A stretch of 64,000 nt of DNA from Apostichopus japonicus (Eukaryota > Echinodermata > Holothuroidea > Aspidochirotida > Stichopodidae). Location: NCBI RefSeq assembly GCF_037975245.1, contig NC_092579.1, positions 5,145,001 through 5,209,000 of the forward strand, given 5' to 3'. The stretch's first letter is position 1. Each line of letters begins with the position of its first letter. Below are positions 23,601 to 34,978 of the stretch, one piece after another. A model generated the notes under the pieces. That model was not told where the DNA came from, searched no databases, and was given only the letters and a program-made list of their open reading frames with translations. The translations under genes and the position numbers were made by a program.

Positions 23601-25582
23601 AAAGGGTTCAGTGACGAAGGGGTGGGGTAGGGGTGGGATGGGCGTGGTACAAACTCCTAAGGTTGGTAGGACATCACGGTGGCGTTGAATTGAAAAGGTA
23701 AAGTACAAAGCCATCTCAAATCGCCAATAAAATGGATCCTTTCTGCATTTCATGCCACGAATTCCATTATTTCCATTATTTTCAACGATATAGGACCTTT
23801 CAATTGATTAGTTTAATTTATCATCAAAAATGGCACTTCTTGATTACACTTTTCCTAAATGTCTCAACGAAAGGACCCGTTTTAAATAACAAAGAATGAC
23901 AAAGAACGGAACTTGTCAAAAATTGGCACTTCTAATCTATGAAACGGGGCACTTCTTAACGTTTGTGTTACAAAACAGGAGGAACTTGTATCCTCGGATT
24001 CCCCGCATCGGGTCAATCGCCCATGGATATAACACAAATGGTTATGTCAAAGCTTAGCCTGGTAGACATAAAGGGTTACTTTAAATACAAAATTAACTTA
24101 ATGTTTTGTATACTTTTAAAATACTCTGCTATCAGCCCATGTTGGATGTCTATAACACTTTTCATTTTAAAGAAATGGTCCTTTATACAAATGAGGTTCA
24201 ACACTTTGAAGTGACTGGACCGTATTTAGTCTCATACAGATACCATTAGGTCAGTTTCTCTGATACAACACAAGATTCACTGTGAAGACTTTTATGGCCT
24301 CCAATGCCATATGTTAAGATGCATTGCAAATTTGTCATGTAAAAAAGGTGTTAAACGTCATCCAAGGATGTGTTTTGCTTTTAGGGAGATCAAAGAACAT
24401 GTTTTGGTGAAGTTATTAGAATTTCTAAGCAATGGATTAACATAAAGACTTAGGATTGCACTGAGGCGCGACGCATTGATCTCTGGACCCGAGCATTCCA
24501 GAGTTTAAGCATATTTTGAAGGTAAGTATAAGGTAAGAAGGTAAATATAAGTGGAAAGCTGCGTAGCTATAAAAAACATTATTACCAGCAGTCAAATTTG
24601 TCCTTTTTTTCTCTTGGACTTAATATGTCAAAGAACTCAAGACTAAATTTCAGTCTGAAGTCAACCCGTGAAAACTTTAGACCAAAGTTGGCTTTCTTGA
24701 ATAGCGCCATCACTAAATGATTACCGGAGCCTTTCACAAAGTTAGCTTTCTTGAATGGCTCCACCACTTTTACACAACTTGCGGTATCTCTCTCTCCTCT
24801 TTCGGCGCTGAATTCAAATGTAATGCACTGCATGCGTGTTGTCGACAAACACAAGTTGAATCAGAAAGTTCCATCAGTACCGTACATACATATTGATAAC
24901 AACGAATATTGAAGATAATTAAATGTGTTCAAGCAAACTAAATATAGCCTATGCAATTTTATCAATTTGACTGAAACTGCTTATTAACAATTAAGGCATA
25001 TAGTCGGTGTAATTGTTATATGTGAGAGAAATTTTGTGAAAGGAATAGTTTCATATCCGTACAACACACAGTAATCAATTGGAAATGTTTTTCTACATTC
25101 TGACGTTTATTTAGACTTTAATAGGATACTTTAATAGGATTTTTTTTATTCGGTCGATTTTCCAGTTTATTGCACTTTATACCCCGTTTGCTATATATAA
25201 ATTCACGCAGCCATGTATTTTCTTCACGTTAGTGCGCGAAAAAGTTCTTCTTAATGGGAAACCATTGTAAGTCGTGGGTCTATAGGCCAGTATCCCGATA
25301 ATTCCTTATTATGAGGCTTTCAACGTCTCGTTTCTTATATCTTCGAGATTACCTTGTCGATTAATTTGCTCTGGACATCTGCCAATGTGGCCACGACTTT
25401 GTAATTCCATGCATAAATCAATAGCTTATTAAACATGCAGTGCCGTTTGCAAGACCTATACTAGGCAACTTCGCAGTTGTTCATCATTCTTTCGATCAAA
25501 AATCACTCTAAATTCTTCGTTACCATGGATACAGCCTCCAACCTTGACCTAACTTTACACGTTTTGCCTTCCACACACACAG
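20652..25582. other. Gene-poor interval
   Basis: No supported exon on either strand. It contains two copies of a C/G-tract block (about 20735-20825 and 20930-21015, each with a gggggatgt.tatccccaaacatt.gac-type core followed by cccccc.catgttat), which looks like a decayed repeat pair, and a C-run at about 22398. The rest is AT-rich without recognised structure. Confidence 0.4.
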
Positions 25583-25583
25583 A

Positions 25584-26438
25584 GTGTACACAACGATACC
25601 ACGATTCACTGTACAAGATGATTACGAGGTGTCGGTGATTGACGTGCTAGATACAGGCCGTTTGGCTGTCGCTGGATATAATGTCAAGACAAAATGCAGC
25701 TTTATCGATCTGTTTATGTTACAATTTGATCCTGATTCTCCAGAAAAACCGTTAATATTGACGTCAGAACCGTATTATTCTGAGGAATTTACCGAGTTTG
25801 GTTCAGAATGGCGGACTGTTTGTTTACTGGATGATCGTCTGTTTTTAACGTGTTGAAAGAATACGATAGCATTGTACGATAGTAGTAATGGCGGTCTGGT
25901 CAATCAAGGGAAGTTTAACGGTACAGCCACGTGTATGACAACCAGAGATGTGTTAGTGTATGTCGGTTTAATATCCAAAGAGGTGATTGTCTTAGATTCG
26001 AGAGAATTGAGAATAAAGAAGACAATCACCTTAACAGGATTAGAAGGAGGAGACTGGCCCAGGGATATAGCAGTTAGTAATAATAAACTGTTTATCTGTA
26101 CAGCCGGTGGGAGAGCTTTAATGTATAATAGTGAGGGAGAAATAGAACAGGAATATACAAACACACATTATGGAGATGCACTGAGTATAACAGTCAGTGA
26201 AGAGAAAGGATTAATATTTATATTATGGGAGGGTGGTGGTGGGAGTACACAAGTTGTTGTTTACTCTCTATCTGGGGGTCATTCTTCCATCTCTGGGGGT
26301 CATTCTTCCATCTCTGGGGGTCATATCTTGGCTTCTTTTAAAGTTCCTGATGATTCCCAGAGAATCAGGATCAATAATAACATAAACAGATTGTTTTTGG
26401 TGACCCGGGAAACTGGAGAAGTATATGAATATCACACA
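25584..26438 (+). pseudogene. Beta-propeller-like exon (TRIM/NHL-type) with in-frame TGA
   Basis: One frame runs for 285 codons from an acceptor (acacacag, ending about 25582) to a good donor (cacaca|gtaagt after 26438), broken only by a TGA at 25854-25856. The translation has propeller-like repeats of short strands: GRLAVAGYNVKTKCSFIDLF, TIALYDSSNGGL, ATCMTTRDVLVYVGLISKEV, WPRDIAVSNNKLFICTAGGR, INRLFLVTRETGEVYEY. Such blades are usual at the C-terminus of echinoderm TRIM-like or NHL-like proteins, but no RING/B-box exon is seen upstream. The stop falls between strand-like segments that read on smoothly, so it is either an inactivating mutation or a sequence error. A 7-residue repeat (SGGHSSI) is inserted late in the exon. 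Confidence 0.55.
26271..26325 (+). repeat. 21 bp coding minisatellite, 2.6 copies
   Basis: tctgggggtcattcttccatc is repeated in frame, giving SGGHSSI-SGGHSSI-SGGHILA inside the propeller-like exon. It is probably a loop insertion by slippage. Confidence 0.85.
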
Positions 26439-26696
26439 GTAAGTACTAATAAAGGATATATAGGCCTGTGGTAAAAATTAGGACTTTTTATCACTTTTAT
26501 TCAAACAATCCTTTGAATGAAGATCAACTAATTTGGTTTCATTCAATGCGAACAAGTTAGGAGAAGACAATCTTAGATGTTTTGAGATCTACTTTGCAAA
26601 ATTTAAAGAAAAATAAGGACATTTTTGGTTCCTTGCTTTAGCAAAAGGAACCTATGCTGTCAGGTTTGTGTGTGTGTGTATGTATGTGTGTATGCA

Positions 26697-27239
26697 TGTA
26701 TGTATGTATGTATGTATGTATGTATGTATGTATGTATGTATGTATGTATGTATGTATGTATGTATGTATGTATGTATGTATGTATGTATGTATGTATGTA
26801 TGTATGTATGTATGTATGTATGTATGTATGTATGTATGTATGTATGTATGTATGTATGTATGTATGTATGTATGTATGTATGTATGTATGTATGTATGTA
26901 TGTATGTATGTATGTATGTATGTATGTATGTATGTATGTATGTATGTATGTATGTATGTATGTATGTATGTATGTATGTATGTATGTATGTATGTATGTA
27001 TGTATGTATGTATGTATGTATGTATGTATGTATGTATGTATGTATGTATGTATGTATGTATGTATGTATGTATGTATGTATGTATGTATGTATGTATGTA
27101 TGTATGTATGTATGTATGTATGTATGTATGTATGTATGTATGTATGTATGTATGTATGTATGTATGTATGTATGTATGTATGTATGTATGTATGTATGTA
27201 TGTATGTATGTATGTATGTATGTATGTATGTATGTATGT
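26697..27239. repeat. (TATG)n microsatellite, ~540 bp
   Basis: Uninterrupted tgta/tatg tetranucleotides, about 136 copies, flanked by gtgtgtatg variants. It is open in several frames on both strands (Met-Tyr-Val-Cys or His-Thr-Tyr-Ile repeats), which gives spurious ORFs of more than 200 codons. Confidence 0.97.
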
Positions 27240-27544
27240 GTGCTTGTGTGTATGTGCTGTTATTTTGTATTCTGATTAAGGACTTGAACAAACCAATTCC
27301 AGGTTCTCGGATATGATTTTAAAAGAATCACTACGTCTTTGCACGAATTATATTGTTATGTGGTATTATTAAAGTTAGGGAACGTGGATTAGAACAATGG
27401 AATAAACAAAGAGGACCTTGGTCTGAATGTAAAACACAGCTGTGTGTGTATGAAGCCCTAACTTGTAAACATGATATATCAAGATGGGTAACTGGAACCT
27501 CAGCAATTCTTATATTTGGCATGTGGCTTCCCCATAATTAGTGC

Positions 27545-29160
27545 AAGAACCCTATTGTTTTGGGTGAAGGTCAAAGGTCAGCAGAGGGAAAGTAGTGGAA
27601 ATCACAAAACACTGTTTCCCTAGGACCAGAACATCAAAGGAGCTCTGTACATCCAAGGTAGGATAGCCGTATGTAATGAAAGGTTTTTACACTTGATGTA
27701 TGTCAGAGTTCATTTAAGGTCACCAGGGTTCAAAACGTGAAATCATTGTAACCATGCTATCTCCATATAGGAAAATGAATTGGCTGTAATATTTGCATGT
27801 TACCTCCCTATAAAGAGTACAAGAACCGGATTGTTTTGGGTGGAGGTCTGAGGTCATTTGGGGTTCGCAGAGGGAAAAATGTGAAAATCTCAAAAATGCT
27901 GTATCTTCAGAACCAGAACGTCAATGGAGGTCATATACATTGTATGGTTGCCTTACATAGTGTAAAGTTTTTGCACAATTTGGTGAAGGTCAAAGTTCAT
28001 TTAAGGTCACCAGGGGTCAAAATTTGAAATACTTGTAAATACGATATCTCCAGATCGGAAACTTTATTTGCTCTCATATTTGTTATGTGGCTTCCCTATA
28101 GTGAGTATAAGAAACCTATTATTTGTAAACATGACATTCCAAGATAGGTTACAGCATATAGAGCTCCTACTTTGCATCTTTCTTATAGAGTACAAGATGT
28201 GCGGATGTCATAGGTCATTTAGGGTCAGCAAAGGTGCAGATTTCAAAATATCAAATGGATCTCATCAGGTTAAGTATTATTAAACCAGAATGCAAAAATG
28301 CATTGTGGTTTCAATAATTTAACATGAGCAGTTTTCTTCATGAATCAGATTATCTGACGTATGTTTACAAGGGTTTCACAATTTGACCTCTAATAACCCC
28401 AAATAACCTACTGTATTGACCTCCACCAAAAACATTAGGCTTCTTTAACTCAATGTGGTACTTCTACACACTAAATAAGATTGTCGGCCCAAGCTTCCAG
28501 TATTGAGATATCGTGATTACAAGGTTTTCACAAATTGACCCTTGGTGAACCCAAATGACCTTTGACTTCAAACAAAAACAATAGGCTTCTTTCACTTAAT
28601 GTGGTACTTCTACACCCTAAATATGAGGTCCTCCCAAGCTTTCCTTCTTGAGATATCGTGTTTACAAGGTTTTCACAATTTGAACCCCTCGTGACCCCAA
28701 ATGACCTTTGACTTCAAACAAAAACAATAGGCTTCTTTTACGCAATGTGGTACTTCTACAAACTAAGTATGAAGTTAGTCTGACCTTCCCTTTTAGAGAT
28801 ATCATGTTTACAAGGTTTTCACAATTTCACCTCTGGTGACCTTAAATGACCTTTGAACTCCACCAAAAACACAAGATTTTTGTAATTGATGTGGTACTTC
28901 TACACACTAAGTATGAAGTTGATCCGACCTTCCTTTCTTGAGATATTGTGTTTACAAGGTTTTCACAATTTGACCCCTGGTGACCCTAAATGACCGTTTT
29001 TAACCCCACGAAAAACAATAGGCTTCTTTCAGTCAACGTGGTACTTCTACACATAAAATATTAAATTGGTCTGATCTTCCCTTCTTGAGATATCGTGTTT
29101 ATAAGCTGGGCGTCACAAACACGCACACAAACACACGCACATACGCCATCATGAATGCAA
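27545..29160. repeat. AGGTCA-rich dispersed repeat, two opposed blocks
   Basis: 27545-28280 carries the family in one orientation (aaggtcaaaggtcagcag; tcaccagggttcaaaa.gtgaaa; gatatctcc). About 28360-29110 carries it inverted, as five tandem units of about 145 bp (tacaaggttttcacaa at 28366, 28518, 28663, 28809, 28953). The block ends with a cacacaaacacacgcacatacg tail and a caaaggttatgattgtcatcg segment that recurs at 55760-55800 and about 56236. No coding content. Confidence 0.85.
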
Positions 29161-31279
29161 AGGTTATGATTGTCATCGAAACCAAAACTGCAAAGTCAGC
29201 TCTTTGTTGTTAGACTGGGCATGCAAAATAAACTACAGACGACAAACAATGTTCCTCTGTCTTTCTTTTCTTGTTGTGGTATTAAGTCACATGATTCTCT
29301 GTCATCAAACCATGTAAGCACTGACTCTATTTAGATTTATCCTGCCCTCCATCTCCAGTATAACAGTGTTATTAGCGTGCAAATACTCTTGAGCTACATA
29401 TGTATCTAAGACAAGTAAACACTGGGAGGGGTTACCCTCTGGTTACAGTACTGTTGATGTAACTGCTCATCTACACAACAGTGATACCATAACAACTTTA
29501 ACTGTCACTGTTTTAAAACATTGCAACGGCCTTTTACATGATATTGAAAAATGATTCAAAGTCATAAATATCCTCTTCAGATTTTAGGGAGGTGTGATCT
29601 ACCTCACTTGATGACATGAAAGTAGATCACATTATAAGGCGAAAATGGGTAAGGCTTTTATTTTCTACATATTTTACAAGAAAGACATTGGAGGTGTTGA
29701 TATGTTTTATGTTATTTGCTTGTTGACCCCAGCACACTTTGTCAGTTTGAAATGAGATTCTTATCCAACAGAATGTCACTATACAGTATATAACAGACAT
29801 TTACGGTTAATGATATTTGTTGCTTTAGTTTGGATAAAGACGATGTTGACATTTTCTTTTCTGTGTCAGAAAATGCTTGATCTGCATTTGTGAGACCATG
29901 TATTAATGCAATTATTAATGTATTAAGGCAATTACGTTTGTGTTGCTAAGGAACAGCGAATCCTGTCTTCTGCTACTTATGTCAATTTACACTATGCATG
30001 CACAGTCCCAATATGCTGAATGTATTTCATATGCAGTCCAATCTTTTAAAAGGAACTAGCAACTTTGCAATTGAAAAATTACAGTAAACACTGATATGTG
30101 CATTACTTAGCTAAAATTCTGGGTTTGCTAAGTTTTTTTTCAGGACTGTGGTAGTTATCCATTGATTAGTTGTTGAAGGGATACATCAATACAAGACGTA
30201 GGATCGAAGTTGAGTGCTACCACATCACATGACCCTCTATGGTTATTATATCTTTATTTTCAGACATCTTCTAATTGACATTCTCAAGCTTGACTAATCT
30301 CCTGGTTAAATGTGTATATGATCGACTCCCAAATGACCTCAGTTAAATTGCTCTAAATTTGTTTCATATATACAACCAATACCTATATGAGTTAGTTTGT
30401 TTGTATTAATAGTGATCACATGACTACCGGACGGGTATGTGCTATCCTGTACACCATGTCCTTTCACAAAATGTCATGCTGAAACCAAAAGCCTATTACT
30501 GACCACATCCCTAACTAGAAAGAAAGGTTTTCAGAAATTAAATTCTGCTAGCCTTAAACAAGTCTCTCTTGAAAAACAAAATTATCCAGCTATAGTGCGT
30601 TTAAGGTTTCTACACTTTCCTGATCTTTGACCTTCACAAAGAATTACTGGGCTCTTGAACTCATTATAGCAAAGTAATATGTCACTATGAAATCTGATCA
30701 AGCTGCCTATCTTATGATGTCATGTTTATAATTTCCAGAATGTAACCTATGCTGAACCCAAATGACCTGTACCCTCCACCCAAAACAAAAGGGTTTGTGC
30801 TCATTATAGAGAAGCAATGGCCATATCTACCAGCTACTGCAGCTTTCTATCTGGAAATATCATATTTAAATAGCGTTCACGTTTTCACACCTGGTGACCT
30901 TAAATGCTTTCTGACCTACATGAATTTGTGTACAAACTATACAATACACAAGGCTATCATACCATGCATACATTAGCTGCTCTCATTTTATGGTTCTGGA
31001 GATATATCACTTTGATATATTCACATTTTGCCCTTTACTGACCCCAAATGACCATTCACCTCCACCACAAACAATAGGTTTTGCTTAACTTATTACAGGA
31101 AATCCATAAGCCACATATAAGAATTGAACACGCTACCTTCCGTGAGATACAGTATCATGGTTACACGATTGTCACACTATTTTCCATCTGTTGACCTCAA
31201 ATGACCATTGAAATTCACAAAATACATTACAGATCGTCTGCTCACCAAGTTTGAACTCCCTGAAACTTCCACTTTTGAA
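29161..31279. other. Non-coding interval with scattered AGGTCA-family fragments
   Basis: Fragments such as ctgaacccaaatgacctgtacc (about 30751) and actgaccccaaatgaccattc (about 31036) belong to the same repeat family. No exon is supported here, although downstream exons of the minus-strand DED-coiled-coil gene could lie here unseen. Confidence 0.4.
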
Positions 31280-32075
31280 TAATTGTGCGAACAATGCTTT
31301 CAGAATTTGACGTAAATTACCTTTCACCAATACCAACAACAACAGAGCATTGTCAATTACCACACAGCTATTGCGGAGACTGTAGCGTGGTGTGAAACCA
31401 ATTACCTTTTTATTAACAGCTCCAAAACCAAGGAATTAATTGTCGATTTCCGTTCAGTTCAGATGCATGATCCAGTTATAATTAATGATAGTGAGGTTGA
31501 GGTTGTGTCAGATTTTAAATATTTAGGACTCATATTTAATCATACTCTCACTTGGGACTCTCATATAGGCTCAACACTTGCGAAAGTAAAGCAGCGGCTA
31601 TATTGTATTTATAGGTTGGGAGGATTTGGTCTAGAATATGAGAAACAGCTTTGGCTCTTCCGTTCCATGGTGCTTTCACTCATGGTCTATTGTGCTCCTG
31701 TGTGGCTCTCTTCCTGTTTCAAGACTCAACTCAATTTGATTAACAGACATTTCAGAAAGTATTATTCTATAGATGATCAGTACATTGAAGAAATTGTACT
31801 TCATTATGTAAGAGGGATTTTGGCTGATCCTGACCATCCTCTCCATAAGTATTACACCACTCCACGTAGGTTGTATACCCTACCTCGTATGCGTACTGAA
31901 CGCTTTAGACATTCTTTTTTACCGAGGAGTATAAAGCTATTGAACTGTCATATAACTAGATGATATTTTTATCATATTTTTGTATATATATTTTGCATAT
32001 TTTTAAGCTGCGGAATCCATTTTATTATATCTTCATTTTATGATTGATATCAATAAATTTTACTTTACTTTACAA
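31280..32075 (+). mobile_element. 5'-truncated LINE, reverse-transcriptase C-terminal region and 3' tail
   Basis: A frame open from about 31370 to 31963 reads ETVAWCETNYLFINSSKTKE, LIVDFRSV, EVEVVSDFKYLGLIFNHTLT, KQRLYCIYRLGGFG, VYCAPVWL and PRRLYTLPRMRTERFRHSFL. These are the standard blocks after the catalytic core of Jockey/CR1/L2-class reverse transcriptases: W(C)xxNxLxxNxxKTKE, FKYLG, the thumb, and the RFRxSFxPxxIxLLN ending. The catalytic YADD block and everything upstream are missing. The 3' end shows aataaattttactttactttac, a short tandem tail usual for this class. Inactive copy, within the 3' part of the DED-coiled-coil locus on the opposite strand. Confidence 0.85.
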
Positions 32076-32524
32076 CCCCAAACCAGTTCTATATAAGGGG
32101 AACCTACATACCAAATATGAAATGTACCACAGTTATCCTTCTGAAGTTTACAAACAAATGTTTACAGCGTTTACAAACGTTTACAAACAAATGTCACATA
32201 CACACACATAATACACACGCCATCACCATCGCTTAGATTCCTTCTGCCTTCGGCAAGGTCAAATAGATTTAACCTGTTTCCATGATACTCCTTGATTTAT
32301 TTACACCTCTGGCGAGCTAACTTGACTTTAATATCTTAACAAAATTGACAGTTTGACAATACATCCTACACTACTTAAATTGATTCAAGTCACCCCCCCC
32401 CCCCGGATACTTGAAAAGCTGCACATGGGACTATGTAAGGATACACAGACTTTACATAATGAAACACAATAATGTCTGGAAATTTATTACAAGCAGCAGC
32501 AATGATCTTTTCATTGTTACCTAC

Positions 32525-34978
32525 CTGCCAAAGTTGATCCCTGTGATATGTCTAGAGTTTCACGTTCTCCAAGAAGGGTTTCTTCCTCCGCAACAGAAGC
32601 GGAGTAAGCCTGCAAATAAACAAAATAAGAAAGATATGTTATATGGTTTACTGACACATTAAAAATAGAACCTCAGCTTTCATGTCTGTCACCTGTCAAG
32701 TTACACCAATTCAGTCTTTAGTTGATAAAAGCAACTGATTTAGTATAGGTGAATGTACTCATTACTCACTTCACACTACTTGTTATCAAATGTAGCATGA
32801 CTTTGAACATTTGTTTTTAACTCATTGAACTATTTCTGTAAAGCTCAAGATTATGTTGTTACTTGTAACACCTTTAACAGTGGAACGTTTGATCATAAAT
32901 TCAACACAGTAATGGTCTCATCACAATATTTTGCTAACTTTACACACACACACTTCTTTTGCTACTGATGGTATACTGGCTACAGATACACACTGTTCTA
33001 TATTCATAATTCACTTACTATTTACTTAATCATAGTACTTACCAATTGTTGCTGATTCAAGGCTTCCCTAGTCTGCTTCAGGACCTCTTGTAAAGCCATG
33101 GATTCTTTGGCATATTCCAGTTGAGACTTCACAAGTTCATCTTTTGTAGCCCTTAGACTTGATTTAGCCTCTTCGTGCTCCTGTCATGTAAACAACACAG
33201 TGAATGAAACAAGAAGGATGAACCTCCCACTGGTTACTTGCCACAAATTAAAGTTTATACCAACATTGGAGTAGCATATGTCTGAAGGGAACATTATTCA
33301 AGTTGACAAATTTCTTCACACTTAGTTTTAGGCAGGCTGAAATGATTACCTTTTGACTTTTACTTGAGGGTGTGACGATATTGCAAAATTACTACCTTGC
33401 TCAGAGAAAATCACAAGTTTAATTTAGTGCTGAAAATTGTGACCTAACTTTCAAAAGGAAAGTTCCAGGAATGGTGGAACTACTGTTCTAGAAGAAGGAA
33501 AGTAGGCCTATCACATTGAAGGATAGACGTTCAGTTATATCAATTAGATTAATTAATTACATGTTTCAATGTCTTCAGCTTGTTTTCAGTTGTATCCAAT
33601 CTATCTCTGAAGTGTTGTCTTTCTTCCTCTGTTGTCTTTAGTCTTCCAGTCAGCTGTTGTCTTTCCTCCTCTGTTGTCTTCAATGTATCTTTGAATTGTT
33701 GTCTTTCCTCCTCTGTTGTCTTTAGTCTTCTAGTCAGCTGTTGTCTTTCGTCCTCTGTTGTCTTAAGTCTTCCAGTCAGCTGTTGTCTTTCCTCCTCTGT
33801 TGTCTTCAATGTGTCTTTGAATTGTTGTCTTTCCTCCTCTGTTGTCTTTAGTCTTCCAGTCAGCTGTTGTCTTTCCTCCTCTGTTGTCTTTAGTCTTCCA
33901 GTGAGTTGCTGTCTTTCTTCCTCTGTTGCCTTCAATGTGTCTTTGAATTGTTGTCTTTCCTCCTCTGTTGTCTTAAGTCTTCCAGTCAGCTGTTGTCTTT
34001 CCTCCTCTGTTGTCTTCAATGTATCTTTGAATTGTTGTCTTTCCTTCTCTGTTGTCTTCAATGTATCTTTGAATTGTCATGAATACATCCATATATTAAA
34101 TTACATATATCCATATATTAAATTTCAAAAGGAAAGGAAATAACAAAATTTTACCAATCTTGTCTGCACTTATCTCAAATGAAACCTTTGATTGAGTATA
34201 TCCCATAATTTACAAGACTTATGCAAGTCTTCCACCCATGAGACTTAGTTATGTTAATAAACATAGTTCAATATATCTTAATAATTTATGCAGTAAAAAC
34301 TTCCAGGAAAATATTGTGACAAACTTGCACCAAATTTTGGTCCAACATTAGCATGTTATATGAGGTGACCATGCAATCTTTCACTTTCTTTGGTGTTGAT
34401 ATTGGCCCTGCTTCTGAGCAATTGAACAAAGTCAAGCCCCTTCAATGATCCTCCAACATATATAGGATAAGTTACAGACTTAGGCAAATATTTGACTGTA
34501 ATGCAAGCCCTTGACATTGAATGAAATGTTTTCTTGCCTACTTATTTATCAGATTATACTATTCAAATTGTATTAATGGAGGGTCCTTCTCCTAACAACT
34601 ATGGGTTAATTAACTTAAGTGAATATAATGGTATATTCCCTCAAATTGCAGTTATTTATTTTGTGGGCAACACATTTGTATGTTTTGCGATTCATAACAT
34701 ATTTAACTTGTTAAGCTATCTGATATAAACATACCTCGAGCTTGTTGGTAGACAGCCAATACTGCCACTACTTTACTCAGACCTTTGTCAGAGCATGCTG
34801 TCATTAAATGGTGGATGTCATCAAAAGAAACCTTCCCTGCCTCTCTGAGATGGTGGACAAGAGATGAAAAGGGTGCATCACTCTTAATAATGTCCTTTGA
34901 TTCCTTAGCTGGAACCTTAAGATAGTCAAGTAGCTTCTGACAGTCATATTTGTCAATCATTGACTCTGAGTTCATCAT
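32525..34978 (-). CDS. DED plus coiled-coil protein, 5' four coding exons (3' end not found)
   Basis: Exons: 34978-34735, 34066-33561, 33180-33043, 32609-32525, with agreeing phases (1, 0, 0, then 1). ATG at 34978 opens MMNSESMIDKYDCQKLLDYL. Residues about 30-80 resemble a death-effector domain (helix pattern FSSLVHHLREAGKVSFDDIH, HLMTACSDKGLSKVVAVL). Exon 2 encodes eleven 14-residue repeats of the KTTEEERQQLTGRL / KTTEEERQQFKDTL kind, i.e. paired heptads forming a long charged coiled coil. Exon 3 (EHEEAKSSLRATKDELVKSQ...) continues the coil. Exon 4 is Ser/Glu-rich and ends in phase 1, so more exons should follow at lower coordinates. DEDs recruit partner DEDs in caspase-8/FADD-type signalling, so an oligomerising adaptor role is inferred. 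The acceptor of exon 2 has a weak pyrimidine tract. The gene is divergent from the DED-ZU5-UPA gene. Confidence 0.7.
33561..34066 (-). repeat. 42 bp coding minisatellite (11 units)
   Basis: Each 42 bp unit encodes one 14-residue coiled-coil repeat. Two alternating types (QQLTGRL and QQFKDTL) create 84-126 bp higher-order periodicity. The antisense strand is also open (33580-34143), but only as a shadow of the repeat. Confidence 0.9.

Noticed and set aside
24582-24854. 90-codon minus-strand ORF with repeated FKKANF
   Set aside because: Just two imperfect copies of a ~27-bp word. No splice context and no family resemblance.
25854-25856. TGA read as selenocysteine
   Set aside because: No selenoprotein family resemblance and no SECIS-like hairpin recognised. 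A point mutation or sequence error is simpler.
26625-27316. ORFs of about 200-220 codons on both strands (Met-Tyr-Val-Cys and His-Thr-Tyr-Ile repeats)
   Set aside because: They are translations of the (TATG)n microsatellite. A tetranucleotide repeat without stop codons is open in several frames.
33580-34143. 187-codon plus-strand ORF rich in Ser, Val, Cys and Leu
   Set aside because: It is the antisense shadow of the 42 bp coiled-coil repeat. The minus strand has splice borders, phase agreement and heptads.
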